A stretch of DNA of 44,528 nt from Chloroflexi bacterium OLB13. GTDB taxonomy: Bacteria > Chloroflexota > Anaerolineae > Aggregatilineales > Phototrophicaceae. The position numbers and the translations under genes were made by a program. Under the pieces are notes generated by a model. That model did no database searches. It saw nothing but the letters and a program-made list of their open reading frames with translations, and was not told the DNA's origin. The DNA is taken from the NCBI GenBank assembly GCA_001567485.1, contig JZRA01000123.1, positions 1 through 44,528 of the forward strand, in the 5' to 3' direction. Positions 33,797-43,100 of the stretch are shown here, in pieces. Each line of letters begins with the position of its first letter. The first letter of the stretch is position 1.

Positions 33797-35391
33797 ATGA
33801 AATTGGCGCGTGTTCTTGCGGTTATGACGATGTGGCTGCTGGCGGTGAGTGCGGTGTGGGCGCAAGGGACGATCACGTCGGCGGTCGTTGCGACGAACGT
33901 TCGCAGCGGCCCCGGCACCGAGTGGCGTATTCTCGGCACTGCCGCCGCCGGCACCACCATCGCGCTGGACGGGCAGGCGTACGGCGGGAACTGGGTGCGC
34001 GGCATCACGTCCGGCGGCTGGTGGGATGGATGTACCGCGAGAACCTCGCGATTGACGGCGGCGCGGCCGCGGCCTTGCCCCCGGTGTATCTCGAAACGCC
34101 GTTCAACCTGCCGGCCCCCGCGCAGCAGGGTGATGTCGGCGGGGGCGGCGGGTCGGTCTTCACCGCGACCGCGCGCCTGAACATCCGCAGCGGCCCCGGA
34201 ACGCAGTGGCGTCTGATCGGCGGATTAGAGGTCGGCCAGCCGTTCAACGTCGATGGCAAGGACTTCAGCGGCACCTGGGTGCGCGGCATCGCGCCGGACG
34301 GCACGATCGGCTGGGCATTCGCCGAATACCTGACCGGCTCGATCGGCAGCTTGCGCGTGGTCAACCGCGACGCGCCGTTTTCGCTGTCGGCCCCGGCGGG
34401 AGGCAGCGCCCCGGCCGAGAGCGCGCCCGCCGCGCCGGATGTCCCCGTCGTGAACACCGCCCCGGTGCGCGGCTTCAACCTCGGCGGGCACGTCCGCAAC
34501 TTGAGCGAAAATACCGCCAACTGGATGCGCGTCGCCGGCATGTCATGGGTCAAGAAGCAGGTGGTTTGGGAACCGGGCAACGATCCGGGCGGCGTAAGCG
34601 GCCTGATTAACGAGGCGCACGGACAGGGCTTCCGCATCCTGCTCAGCATCGTCGGCAAGCCGGACAAGGTCAACGATCCCGGCTACTTTGAAGCCTACGC
34701 CGCGTATGTCGGCGGGGTAGCCGCCCTCGGCGCGGACGCCATCGAGGTGTGGAACGAGCCGAACATCGATCGCGAGTGGGCGGCGGGCAGCATCAACCCG
34801 GCGCACTACACCGAACTGCTGCGGCAGGCGTACAACGCGATCAAGGGCGCACGGCCGGAGACCATCGTCATCAGTGGCGCGCCGTCACCGACCGGCTACT
34901 ACGGCGGCTGTTCGCCGTGGGGCTGCGACGACAAGCCGTTCGTCGAAGGCATGTACGCCGCCGGCGCAGGACGGTACATGGACTGCATCGGCATCCATTA
35001 TAACGAAGGCACCCTGCCGCCAAACGCCACCAGCGGCGACTCACGCGGCAACCCGAACCACTACACGCGCTACTATCCGACCATGGTCAGCACCTACGTG
35101 AACGCGTTCCATGGGACGAAGCGGCTGTGCTTCACCGAGCTTGGTTACTTGACGCCGGAGGGCTTCGGCCAACTCCCCGACGGATTCCTGTGGGCCGCGG
35201 ATACGTCGCTGGCCGAACAGGCGGCATGGATCGATCAGGTCGTCAGCATCGCGGCGAACAGCGGGCGTGTGCTGCTGATGATTATCTGGAACGTCGACTT
35301 CGAGAACTACGGCGGGGGCGACCCGCAGGCAGGTTTTGCGCTCATCCGTCCGGGTGGGGATTGCCCTGCGTGCCGTGCGCTCTCACAATAA
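33797..35391 (+). pseudogene. Secreted SH3b-domain glycosidase-like protein, frameshifted
   Basis: The ATG at 33797 (GAGGAG upstream) gives a signal peptide and a first SH3b domain (ATNVRSGPGTEWRILGTAAA). The frame breaks near 34018, and adding one C in GGCGGCTGG joins it to LVGWMYRENLAIDGG, yielding 531 residues. A second SH3b domain follows (LNIRSGPGTQWRLIGGLEVG), then a linker and a TIM-barrel domain of clan GH-A type. Its acid/base Glu is in VWNEPN (codon 34756-34758) and its nucleophile Glu in CFTELGYL (codon 35137-35139). SH3b domains bind peptidoglycan or wall polymers in other bacteria, so the enzyme probably acts at the cell wall. The family within GH-A (GH5, GH39 or relatives) is unresolved. 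The WD40 gene follows after 38 bases. Confidence 0.82.
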
Positions 35392-35429
35392 TGGGCGAGT
35401 GCTGCGTGTCCTTGCACAAAGGAGGACTC

Positions 35430-37088
35430 ATGCGTAAGCTGCGAATGTTGGGGATCGTGCTGGCGATGCTCGTCGCCGGCGCAGTGGCGGCTCAAGGCGC
35501 GCCGGAACAGATCCAAGACGCGCTGGCAGCGTTCAATCAGCGTCTCGGAACGGCGCTCACCCTGAACGACTTCTTCTGGACATGGGAGCAGTCCACGTTT
35601 CCAGACAGCGCGCTCGGCTGCCCTGCTGACGGTGTGCAGCCGGTCGCCGGCACGGTCGTCGGCTATCGCTTCCTGTTCACCTACGCCGACGTGACCTACG
35701 AGTACCGCGTGTCGGCCGACCGGACGGTGACGGCGTTCTGCGGCACCGTCAACCAATCGTCACAGACAGGCGGCGAAGACATCGCCGGCGTCATTGACGA
35801 CGTGGCCGAGCTGTCGAACTCGCTTTGCCCCGCGCCGCAGCCCGGCAGCGCCTATCCGCGGACGCGGCTTGCACCGGGGATTCAGGCGCGGGTGATCGGC
35901 GGCACGCCGAATAACTTGCGCAGCGAGCCGAACATCAACGCGCAGCTGATCGGACAAATCCCGACCGGCGCGTCGTTCGACGTATTGGCCGGGCCGATCT
36001 GTGACCCGACTGGCATGCTGTGGGTGCAGGTAAACTTCAACGGCATGGTCGGCTACACCGCAGAGGCGTCCGGGCAAGACGTGTATCTTGAACCGCTGCC
36101 GCCGACGATCAGCGGCACGCCGATCCATGCCCTCACCGTGGCGAGCGCGCCGCAGTGGCGCGAATTCGCCAAGCTGCAAGGCAACTTCGGCCCCGGCCTG
36201 ATGTGGTCGTCGACCGGCAAGTTGGCCGTCACCGGAGACGCTGGCGCGGAGGGGTTGTGGCTCTACGAACAGAGCGCGCTCGCCGCCGCCCCCCGCACGA
36301 TCCGCTCGGTTGACCGGTTCGTTCGCGGCGTGTTCTCGGATCAGCGCGAAACGCTCGTGCTCGGCGCCGCCGACGGCAGCGTTCACATCTGGGATCTCAG
36401 CCCGTCGAGCAACCTGATCGAGCGTCTCGTGCTCAACGCTCACAATCAAGCGGTGTCGGCCGTGGCGATCAGCCCCGATCTGCGCCGCATCGCGACGTCA
36501 GGCGGTTATGCGTTTGCCACCGTGCAGCAGGACGACAATTTGTACGCGGTACTGGTGTGGGACATCACCAACGTATCACAGGTGTATGCGCTGCGCGGGC
36601 ACACCGGCGAAGTGACCGGCGTGGCCTTCAGCAGCGACGGCCGCTCAATCGCCACGTCGAGCCTCGACGGGTCGGTGCGGATATGGGACGCGGCATCCGG
36701 CCTGCAAACGGCCCGCGTCGACAGTGACATCCCCGCTACCGCCATGGCGTACAGCCCCGACGACTCGGTGCTGGTCATCGGCTATCAGGACGGGGCGACA
36801 CTGGCCTTGGCGCTGGTCGACAGCTTGAGCGCGGGGCCGGTCGTGCCGACGCACAGCGCGCCGATCACGGCGTTGACGTTCAGCAGCGATGGACTCCTGC
36901 TGGCGTCCGCCGCCTCGGACGGCTCAATCGGGATCCGCGCGAGCAATCAACTGCTGACGACCGAGCCGCCGGTCGTGCTGAGTGGGATCAACGCCGGGGC
37001 GATCTCGGCGCTGGCGTTCAGCCCGGATCGCACGCTGCTGGCGTCGCTTGGGGCAGATAACACGATCCGTCTGCTCGCCGCGCCATAA
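35430..37088 (+). CDS. Secreted SH3b and WD40-repeat protein
   Basis: A 552-residue predicted exported protein. The ATG at 35430 has AAAGGAGG four bases upstream and opens a signal peptide (MLGIVLAMLVAGAVA). Residues about 22-110 form a domain of unknown type with two cysteines (LGCPADG, TAFCGT). An SH3b-like domain occupies about 145-215 (NNLRSEPNINAQLIGQIPTG). A beta-propeller of about six WD40 repeats fills 230-552, with blades ending GSVHIWDL, YAVLVWDI and GSVRIWDA. Propellers of this kind are protein-docking platforms; no catalytic motif is visible. It probably works with the upstream SH3b-glycosidase at the cell surface, given the 38-base spacing and shared domain. Confidence 0.88.
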   Translation: MRKLRMLGIVLAMLVAGAVAAQGAPEQIQDALAAFNQRLGTALTLNDFFWTWEQSTFPDSALGCPADGVQPVAGTVVGYRFLFTYADVTYEYRVSADRTVTAFCGTVNQSSQTGGEDIAGVIDDVAELSNSLCPAPQPGSAYPRTRLAPGIQARVIGGTPNNLRSEPNINAQLIGQIPTGASFDVLAGPICDPTGMLWVQVNFNGMVGYTAEASGQDVYLEPLPPTISGTPIHALTVASAPQWREFAKLQGNFGPGLMWSSTGKLAVTGDAGAEGLWLYEQSALAAAPRTIRSVDRFVRGVFSDQRETLVLGAADGSVHIWDLSPSSNLIERLVLNAHNQAVSAVAISPDLRRIATSGGYAFATVQQDDNLYAVLVWDITNVSQVYALRGHTGEVTGVAFSSDGRSIATSSLDGSVRIWDAASGLQTARVDSDIPATAMAYSPDDSVLVIGYQDGATLALALVDSLSAGPVVPTHSAPITALTFSSDGLLLASAASDGSIGIRASNQLLTTEPPVVLSGINAGAISALAFSPDRTLLASLGADNTIRLLAAP

Positions 37089-37100
37089 GGACACATAACG

Positions 37101-37147
37101 CGTGCAGGGTGATGAGCAGCGTTCACAAGTCCCCATCACCCTGCGCG
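37101..37147. terminator. Bidirectional terminator-like inverted repeat
   Basis: GCAGGGTGATG (37104-37114) and CATCACCCTGC (37134-37144) are perfect complements, extendable to 14 pairs with one G-U, around a 19-base loop. It lies between two convergent genes. The T-rich flank is weak on both strands, so termination may need help from Rho. Confidence 0.5.
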
Positions 37148-37172
37148 ATGCTCACGCTTCCCTCTTTAATCC

Positions 37173-38017
37173 TCACTCAATCGGCAGCGCGTCGTCGTTG
37201 CCCCACTCTTTCCAACTGCCGTCGTAGATCGCGCCGCCGTCGAACCCGGCGAGGCGATACGCAAGCAGCGCGAGGCTGGCGCTGACGCCGCCGTTGCAGT
37301 ACAGCACGACATCCTGATCGTCACTCTCGACGCCGGCTTCGCCAAACAGGCGCGCAGAGTCTCAGGCGGCGGCATCCGACCGTCCGGGGTCGCAAGCGCT
37401 TCCTTGATCGGTAGGCTGACCGCGCCGGGGATATGCCCCTTGCGCTTGGCCCGCGCCGACTCGCCGCGATACTCCGCCGCCGAGCGCACGTCGATCAACG
37501 ACGTATCGGTATGCAGCAGTTTCTCGACCGCGTGCCGATCACGCCGGATCGATGCGTCAAGCCGTGGCACGAACACACGCGGCGTCACCACCGGCACCCG
37601 TGCCGAAACGGGCCGCCCCTCGCTGACCCATGCGTTCCATCCGCCATCAAGGACGACAGCCCGCCGGTGGCCGTAATAGTGCAAGGCCCACCATAAGCGC
37701 GCCGCGAACATCCCGTTGGCGTCGTCATACGCGACCACCATGATGTCCTCGTCGATGCCAAGCGCCGACATCAACGCCGCGAATTTCTCAGGCGGCGCGA
37801 CCTGATTTTGAAGCGGGCCGTTCACGGTGATGTCCGTCACCCAATTCACGAACCGCGCGCCGGGGATATGCGACTCGGCATAGGCTTCATCATGCGCGAA
37901 GTAGTGCGGCGGCGGCTCGGACGCCGGGATGACGTGGCCGCGAATGTCGATCACAACGACGTTCGGATCGTCCAAATGCGCTTCGAGCCATGCCGTGCTG
38001 ACCGTCAAGTGTGCCAT
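37173..38017 (-). pseudogene. Thiosulfate/3-mercaptopyruvate sulfurtransferase (two rhodanese domains), frameshifted
   Basis: A tandem rhodanese that would transfer sulfur to cyanide, thiols or other acceptors. The N-terminal, normally inactive domain (LDDPNVVVIDIRGH, AYAESHIPGARFVNW) and most of the C-terminal domain (TSLIDVRSAAEYRG, KGHIPGAVSLPIKEAL) are in one frame from the ATG at 38017. The last 60 residues lie in another frame: one base added near 37345 restores RLFGEAGVESDDQDVVLYC and then the active loop CNGGVSAS, with the catalytic Cys codon at 37296-37298, ending at the TGA 37173. The repaired length is 281, standard for the family. The start at 38017 is preferred to 38101 because the family begins there. 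Probably an assembly indel. Confidence 0.87.
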
Positions 38018-38122
38018 CGCTTTTCTCTCCACCTCGCTTGGTTCTGCGTGGCAAGTGTGCCGGTTTGGGCTGAAATTCGCAATACCATGCCAAGATGTCA
38101 CATAGAGTCAGGCCGTCCGCCG

Positions 38123-38131
38123 TGGTACAAT
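38123..38131 (+). promoter_or_regulatory. Extended -10 promoter candidate
   Basis: TGGTACAAT is an extended -10 element with no clear -35. It would start transcription near 38138, about 43 bases before the small membrane-protein ATG at 38181. A second TACAAT occurs at 38156-38161. Confidence 0.35.
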
Positions 38132-38180
38132 GCACGGCATTAGCGACTTGGCGGATACAATGAAGAACAAGGAGCGCCCG

Positions 38181-38393
38181 ATGCGCCCTAGCACGCGTGT
38201 ACTTGGAGTGATCGCTCTTCTGATGCTGACGGCACTGCCGGCGCTGGCGCAGGAAGCTGAAGCGGCGGCGTCTGTCGATGCGCCTCAGGGCCTCGGCCTG
38301 CTGATGCTGCTGATCGGCTTGAGCGCCGTGGCTGTGATCGGGCTGTTGATGTCGCGTCGCGAGTCCTCCGGTTCCGACGACGATCTGGTCTAG
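38181..38393 (+). CDS. Small exported membrane protein, unknown function
   Basis: A 70-residue protein. A signal peptide-like N-terminus (VLGVIALLMLTALPALA) is followed by an Ala/Glu-rich mature start, a transmembrane helix at about 35-53 (LGLLMLLIGLSAVAVIGLL) and a short charged tail ending DDDLV. The ATG at 38181 is chosen because AAGGAG lies six bases upstream; the ATG at 38160 has no such site. I do not recognise the family. It is separated from the YbaK gene by five bases and is probably the first gene of that operon. Confidence 0.7.
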   Translation: MRPSTRVLGVIALLMLTALPALAQEAEAAASVDAPQGLGLLMLLIGLSAVAVIGLLMSRRESSGSDDDLV

Positions 38394-38398
38394 GCTCT

Positions 38399-38887
38399 AT
38401 GCCGGCCAAACTAAACTCGATGCGGGTGCTCGAACAGGCGAAAATCCCGTACGAGATCCTCGAATATCCCAATTCCATCAGAGACGCGGAAGAGGTAGCC
38501 GAGGCGCTCGGCATCCCGTACTGGATGGTGTATAAGACGCTCGTCGTGCAAGTCGAGGGACAGGCTAAGCCCATGCTGGCTGTCATCGCCAGCGAACGGC
38601 ATCTCGACCTCAAGAAGCTGGCGGTCGCGTCCGGCGTCAAGAAGGTGCGCATGGCCGCGCACAAGGACGCTGAAGCGCTGACCGGCCTTAAAGTCGGCGG
38701 GATCAGTCCGCTGATGCTGCGCGACAAGAACTGGACGATCTACCTCGACCGTCACGTCGCCGACCTCGAACACATCGCCATCAGCGCCGGCCAGCGCGGC
38801 ATGCAGGTGCGCGTGCCGGTCGTGCCGCTGTTGAACCTGCTGCGCGCGCGCCTAGCCGACATCACCACTGACGAGGACTCTGCTTAG
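38399..38887 (+). CDS. ybaK: Cys-tRNA(Pro)/aminoacyl-tRNA deacylase, YbaK/EbsC family
   Basis: A 162-residue YbaK-type editing enzyme, which hydrolyses Cys mischarged on tRNA-Pro (and similar errors) in the cytoplasm. Family landmarks are RVLEQAKIPYEILEYPN at the start, the Lys of YKTLVVQ, VIASERHLDLKKLA, and the AALTGLKVGG-like EALTGLKVGGISPL motif. The length is the family norm. No convincing Shine-Dalgarno sequence precedes the ATG, which may be served by translational coupling to the small membrane-protein gene five bases upstream. The EamA transporter gene follows after six bases. Confidence 0.93.
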   Translation: MPAKLNSMRVLEQAKIPYEILEYPNSIRDAEEVAEALGIPYWMVYKTLVVQVEGQAKPMLAVIASERHLDLKKLAVASGVKKVRMAAHKDAEALTGLKVGGISPLMLRDKNWTIYLDRHVADLEHIAISAGQRGMQVRVPVVPLLNLLRARLADITTDEDSA

Positions 38888-38893
38888 AACGCT

Positions 38894-39737
38894 ATGTCCA
38901 CAGAACTTTTAGCCGCCCTGCTCGGCTTGGCGTCCGGCTTGCTATGGGGCACCGGCGACTTTTTTTGGCGGGGTGGCGTCGCGCCGCATCTCGGCTTACA
39001 CGGTCGTGTTCTACGGTCAGATCATCGGCACGGCGATGCTGCTCGTAATCGTGCTGCTGATCGGGCTGCCGCTGCCTTCGGCCGGCGATCTCGCGCTCGG
39101 AAGCGGCGCGGGCATCTTCGGCGCGGTGGGGCTGCTGTTCTTCTACCGCGCGCTCAGCACGTCCAAGATGAGCGCCGCCGCGCCCGTGACCGCGGTGATG
39201 GCCGCCGCCATTCCAGTCGTGTTCGGTTTCGCGCTGGAGGGCATGCCGCAGATCGTCCAGATCATCGGTATGGGGCTGGCCTTCGCCGCCATCGCGCTGA
39301 TCGCCCGCGAAGGCGGGGGCCGCACGACCGCGTTCTCGGAACTACGCCTGCCGCTGCTGGCCGGATTCGGCTTCGGCATGTATCTTGTGCTGATCGCGCG
39401 GGCAAGCGGAGACAGCGCCCTGTGGCCGATCGTCGCGGGGCGTTTCACGTCGATCACGATCGTCGGCGTGATCGGGTGGCGGTTGGGCAAGCTGCCCCGT
39501 CCGAACCGCGCGGAACTGCGCCTGATCGCCGCCTCGGGTGTGTTCGATACGCTTGGCAATACGCTGTACGGTCTGTCCGCGCAGGTTGGCCGTGACGCCG
39601 TGGCCGCCGTGCTGTCGTCGCTCTACCCCGCGGCGACCGTCACTTGGGCGTGGGTGCTGCTCAAGGAACGCCTGCGCAAACACCAGCTGCTCGGCGTCGC
39701 GTTCGCGCTGGCTGCGGTCGTACTCATCGCGCTGTAA
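38894..39737 (+). pseudogene. EamA/DMT family transporter, frameshifted
   Basis: A ten-helix drug/metabolite transporter-type permease. From the ATG at 38894 the frame reads LLAALLGLASGLLWGTGDFF, then breaks in a run of seven T (38960-38966). Removing one T continues as GGVASRRISAYTVVFYGQII and runs to 39737, giving 280 residues, a normal EamA length. The two EamA halves are seen, the second ending SSLYPAATVTWAWVLLKERL with the family's conserved ERL. Transport substrate is unknown. A homopolymer insertion in the assembly is the likely cause of the break. The 3' end is two bases from the convergent FHA gene. Confidence 0.87.
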
Positions 39738-39739
39738 CG

Positions 39740-40150
39740 TCAGTCGTCGAAGTTCATCGGCGCATCAAGCCGGATCCACGTCCGTCCCACGCGGAACAAC
39801 ACGCCCGGCCGCAGCGCGACACGTCCCTTGATCGGCTCTTGCTGCTTCTCGACGAAGGTGCCGTTGCGGCTGCCTTGATCCTCAAGCCAGAACGTGATCG
39901 ACTGCGGGGTTTCGGTGTCCTCGGTGTCGGTGCCGGCTTCGTGCTTGCAGATCAACTTGGCATGTAGGCGCGAGACTTGACTGTCAAACGGCAGATGGAT
40001 TTCGCTGCCCTCGCGGCGGCCCATCGCCAGCGCGCGCTCCTCGCCGGGCGCAGGCTGCGTGAACGTCAGCGTTTTGCCATCCAACGGCCCCGACATATAT
40101 GTGACCGAGACTTCGCGGCGGTAGCCCCGTCGTGGCGACTTATAACTCAT
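39740..40150 (-). CDS. FHA domain protein
   Basis: A 136-residue protein that is almost entirely a forkhead-associated domain, a reader of phosphothreonine. The FHA hallmarks are present: GRREGSEIHLP, SQVSRLHAKL and DQGSRNGTFVE. Phosphothreonine-contacting Arg, Ser and Asn residues are therefore conserved. The first 25 residues are basic and the last few acidic. Its start overlaps the 3' end of the kinase-TPR gene by 11 bases, so the two are translationally coupled. A Ser/Thr kinase and an FHA reader encoded together strongly suggest that the kinase phosphorylates a partner, or itself, that this protein then binds. Confidence 0.93.
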   Translation of the reverse strand: MSYKSPRRGYRREVSVTYMSGPLDGKTLTFTQPAPGEERALAMGRREGSEIHLPFDSQVSRLHAKLICKHEAGTDTEDTETPQSITFWLEDQGSRNGTFVEKQQEPIKGRVALRPGVLFRVGRTWIRLDAPMNFDD

Positions 40151-43100
40151 TCAACCGCTCCTTGCTTGCCTGATGTCGGGGATCTGCTTGCAGCGCCGAC
40201 CGGTAGCGCCGTTTCGCGCCCTCGATATCGCCCATACGCATCAACGCCTCACCATAGTTATACCAGAACCACGGATCGCCCGGCGCAAGCGTTGTCGCCT
40301 GTTCATAGCAGGCCAGCGCTTCGTCGTAGCGTTCAAGAGCGAACAAGCTCATCCCCTTGCCGTTCCATGCCCACGCGTAGCGCGGGTCGAGCAGCAGCGC
40401 GCGCTCATAGCTGCCGAGCGCGTCCTGATAACGATGTAAGCGGCGCAGCACCTGTCCGTGACGCGCCCACGCCACCGAGCTGTCGGCGGCGTAGTCGATC
40501 AGCGTGGTGGCGACTTGCAGCGCCTCGTGCGCCTTGCGCATGTCGAGCAGCAGATCAATCTGGTTGATGCGATACCACAGGTTGTTGGGGTCTTCGCGCA
40601 CCGCGCGCTGATAGCTCAACAGCGCATCGTCGCGGCGGCGCAGCTCGCGCAAGGTCAGCGCCCGCCCGTTCCATGCCCACGCATATCCCGGCATGACCTG
40701 CACAGCCTTGTCGAACGCCACCAGCGCATCTTCCAGCTTACCGAGCTTGCGCAGCGCATGACCGCGCTTGGCCCAGCTCTCCGCATGATCGGGCCGTAAG
40801 GCGAGCGCACGCTGAAGGCTTTCGATCGCTTCGTGCGCGCGGTTCAACGCCAGCAGTTCCTCTGCGCGGTTGTACCACAGCCACGGATCGTCCTGATTCA
40901 GTTCAAGCGCGCGATCGAACGACTCCAGCGCCTCGACATGCCGGCCGTACTCGCCGAGCGTCAAGCCATGTCCGCCCCACGCCCACGCATCACTTGGATC
41001 GAGGTCAATCGCCCGCGAATACGCGACCATCGCCTCGTCCAACCGGCGCAGACGGCGCAGCGCCTGTCCATATTTGCCCCACAGCTGGCCGTTGTTCGGG
41101 TCGCGCTGAAGCGCCTGTTCGAGCAGCTCGGCCGCGGTCTGGTTCTTCCCGATCTGGCTGAGCAGGTCGGTCTGCTTGGTCGTGTAGAACGGGTCGTCGC
41201 TCAGCTCAACCGCACGGCGGTAGGCGTCGAGCGCCTCGACGTTCTGCTCCATCGCCTCAAGCGTCGCGCCCAGCTCGCTCCACGCCGACGCCAGCTGATC
41301 GGCTAAACGAACCGCCGTGCGGCACGCATCGAGCGCGCGCTCATAATCACCCAACTGACGATACGCCTTGCCCAGCCGCGTCCAGAAGCGCGCGCTGGCC
41401 GGATCCATCTCGACCGACCGGCGCAGCGGCTCAATCGCCTCGGCGCTGCGATCCATCAGCAGCAGCACGTTGCCCTGATTGAACTGGTACCACACGTCGT
41501 CTGGCGCCTGCTCCGCCGCCTGCCGGTAGCACTCGAGCGCCTCGTCGTAGCGGCCGGTTTGTTCCAGCACAACGCCGCGCCCGTTGACCGCCCATGTCAG
41601 GCTGGGGTCGATAGACAATGCGCGATCATAGGCGCTGAGCGCCTCGTCGTATCGTTTGAGATAGCGCAGCACTTGGCCCAGCTTGGCCCAACTCAGCGCA
41701 TAGTTCGGATCAAGTTCGGTGGCGCGCCGTGCCGGGTCGAGCGCGTCCTGTACCTGTCCGAGGTCGATATACATCTCGGTCAGGCTGTACCAGTGCATGA
41801 CGACATTCGGCTGATAGCGCGTGGCGCGCAAGAAGCTGTTGAGCGCGTCGCGGGTGCGGCCCAGCATCTTCTGTGTCAGGCCGAGGCCATTGTGCGCCCA
41901 CGCATACGTTGGGTCGAGCTTGATGGCCTGCTCAAAGGCTCCAAGCGCCTCCTCAGGCCGGTCAAGCTGCCGGAGCACCTGCCCCAGCCGCGCCCAACTG
42001 GACGAATGCGCCGGGTCGATCTCGACCGCGCGGCGCAGGGCCGCTTCGGCGTCGGCCAACTGCCCGAGGTTGAGGTACGCGCTGCCCATGTTGTGGACGT
42101 ACCAAACGTCTTGCGGGTGCATCTCCGAGGCCTGCTGGAAGCACGCCAGAGCCTCCTCGAAACGGCCCATGCGCTCCAAGATGACGCCCTTACCGCTGAG
42201 CGCCCACGCGTATGACGGCTGAATCTCCAGCGCGCGGTCATAACACGCCAGCGCATCCTCGTAGCGTTCGAGCAGGCGCAGCGTGCGCCCCTTACGCGCC
42301 CATGCGTAGCTCAGTCCGGGCTGCTTGGCGATGGCCTGATCGAACGCTTGCAGCGCCTGATCGTAGCGGCCAAGCTCGGTCAGCGAATAGCCTTTGTCGA
42401 CCAGCTCGCGCGCGGCCAGCGGAACACCTTCCGGCTCAGGCGCTGGCTCGCTGCCTGTGATCTCAAGGGTGATGTCACGCAGCACGCCGGCGATCTCATC
42501 CCATGTCTGCGGGCGTTCCGCGCGATCCTTCTCCAAACACCACAGCACCAGTGAGCGCAGCGACAGCGGGATCTTCTGCTCCATCGCTTCATCAAATTCA
42601 GGCTGTTCTTCGAGGTGCGCGCGCTTCAGCTCCGCCTTGTGGCGATACGGATACACGGTCTTTCCGACCAGCATCTCGTACAGCACACAGCCGAACGCGT
42701 AGATGTCCGAGCGCAGGTCGAGCGACGGGTCGTTGACCCACTGCTCCGGTGACATATAGGCATACGTGCCGACGACGGCATCGGCGCGCGTGAGGCGGTC
42801 GCTCGGGTTGACGACCGGATCGCTGGTGATCGGCCCGTCGTCAGACACGCCGGCATCGCTCAACACCGAATACACCAGCCCGAAGTCGGTCACCTTCGCC
42901 GTGCCGTCATGCGTGACGAGGATGTTGGCCGGCTTGATGTCGCGGTGCACCATGCCGGGGAACTTAGCCGCCGCGTGCCGCATCGCGCGCGCGATCTGCA
43001 AGGCGAAGTCGACCGCGTTCTCCAGCGTGACGCGGCGGTGCTTGATCCAGTTGGACAGGTCAGGCCCGAGGTTCTCAGGCCCGCTGACGTGCTCAAGCAC

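Noticed and set aside
40140..42400. Possible DNA repeat array in the TPR part of the kinase gene
   Set aside because: The 102-base periodicity reflects protein TPRs; DNA copies are diverged, there are no spacers, and it is not a CRISPR or satellite.
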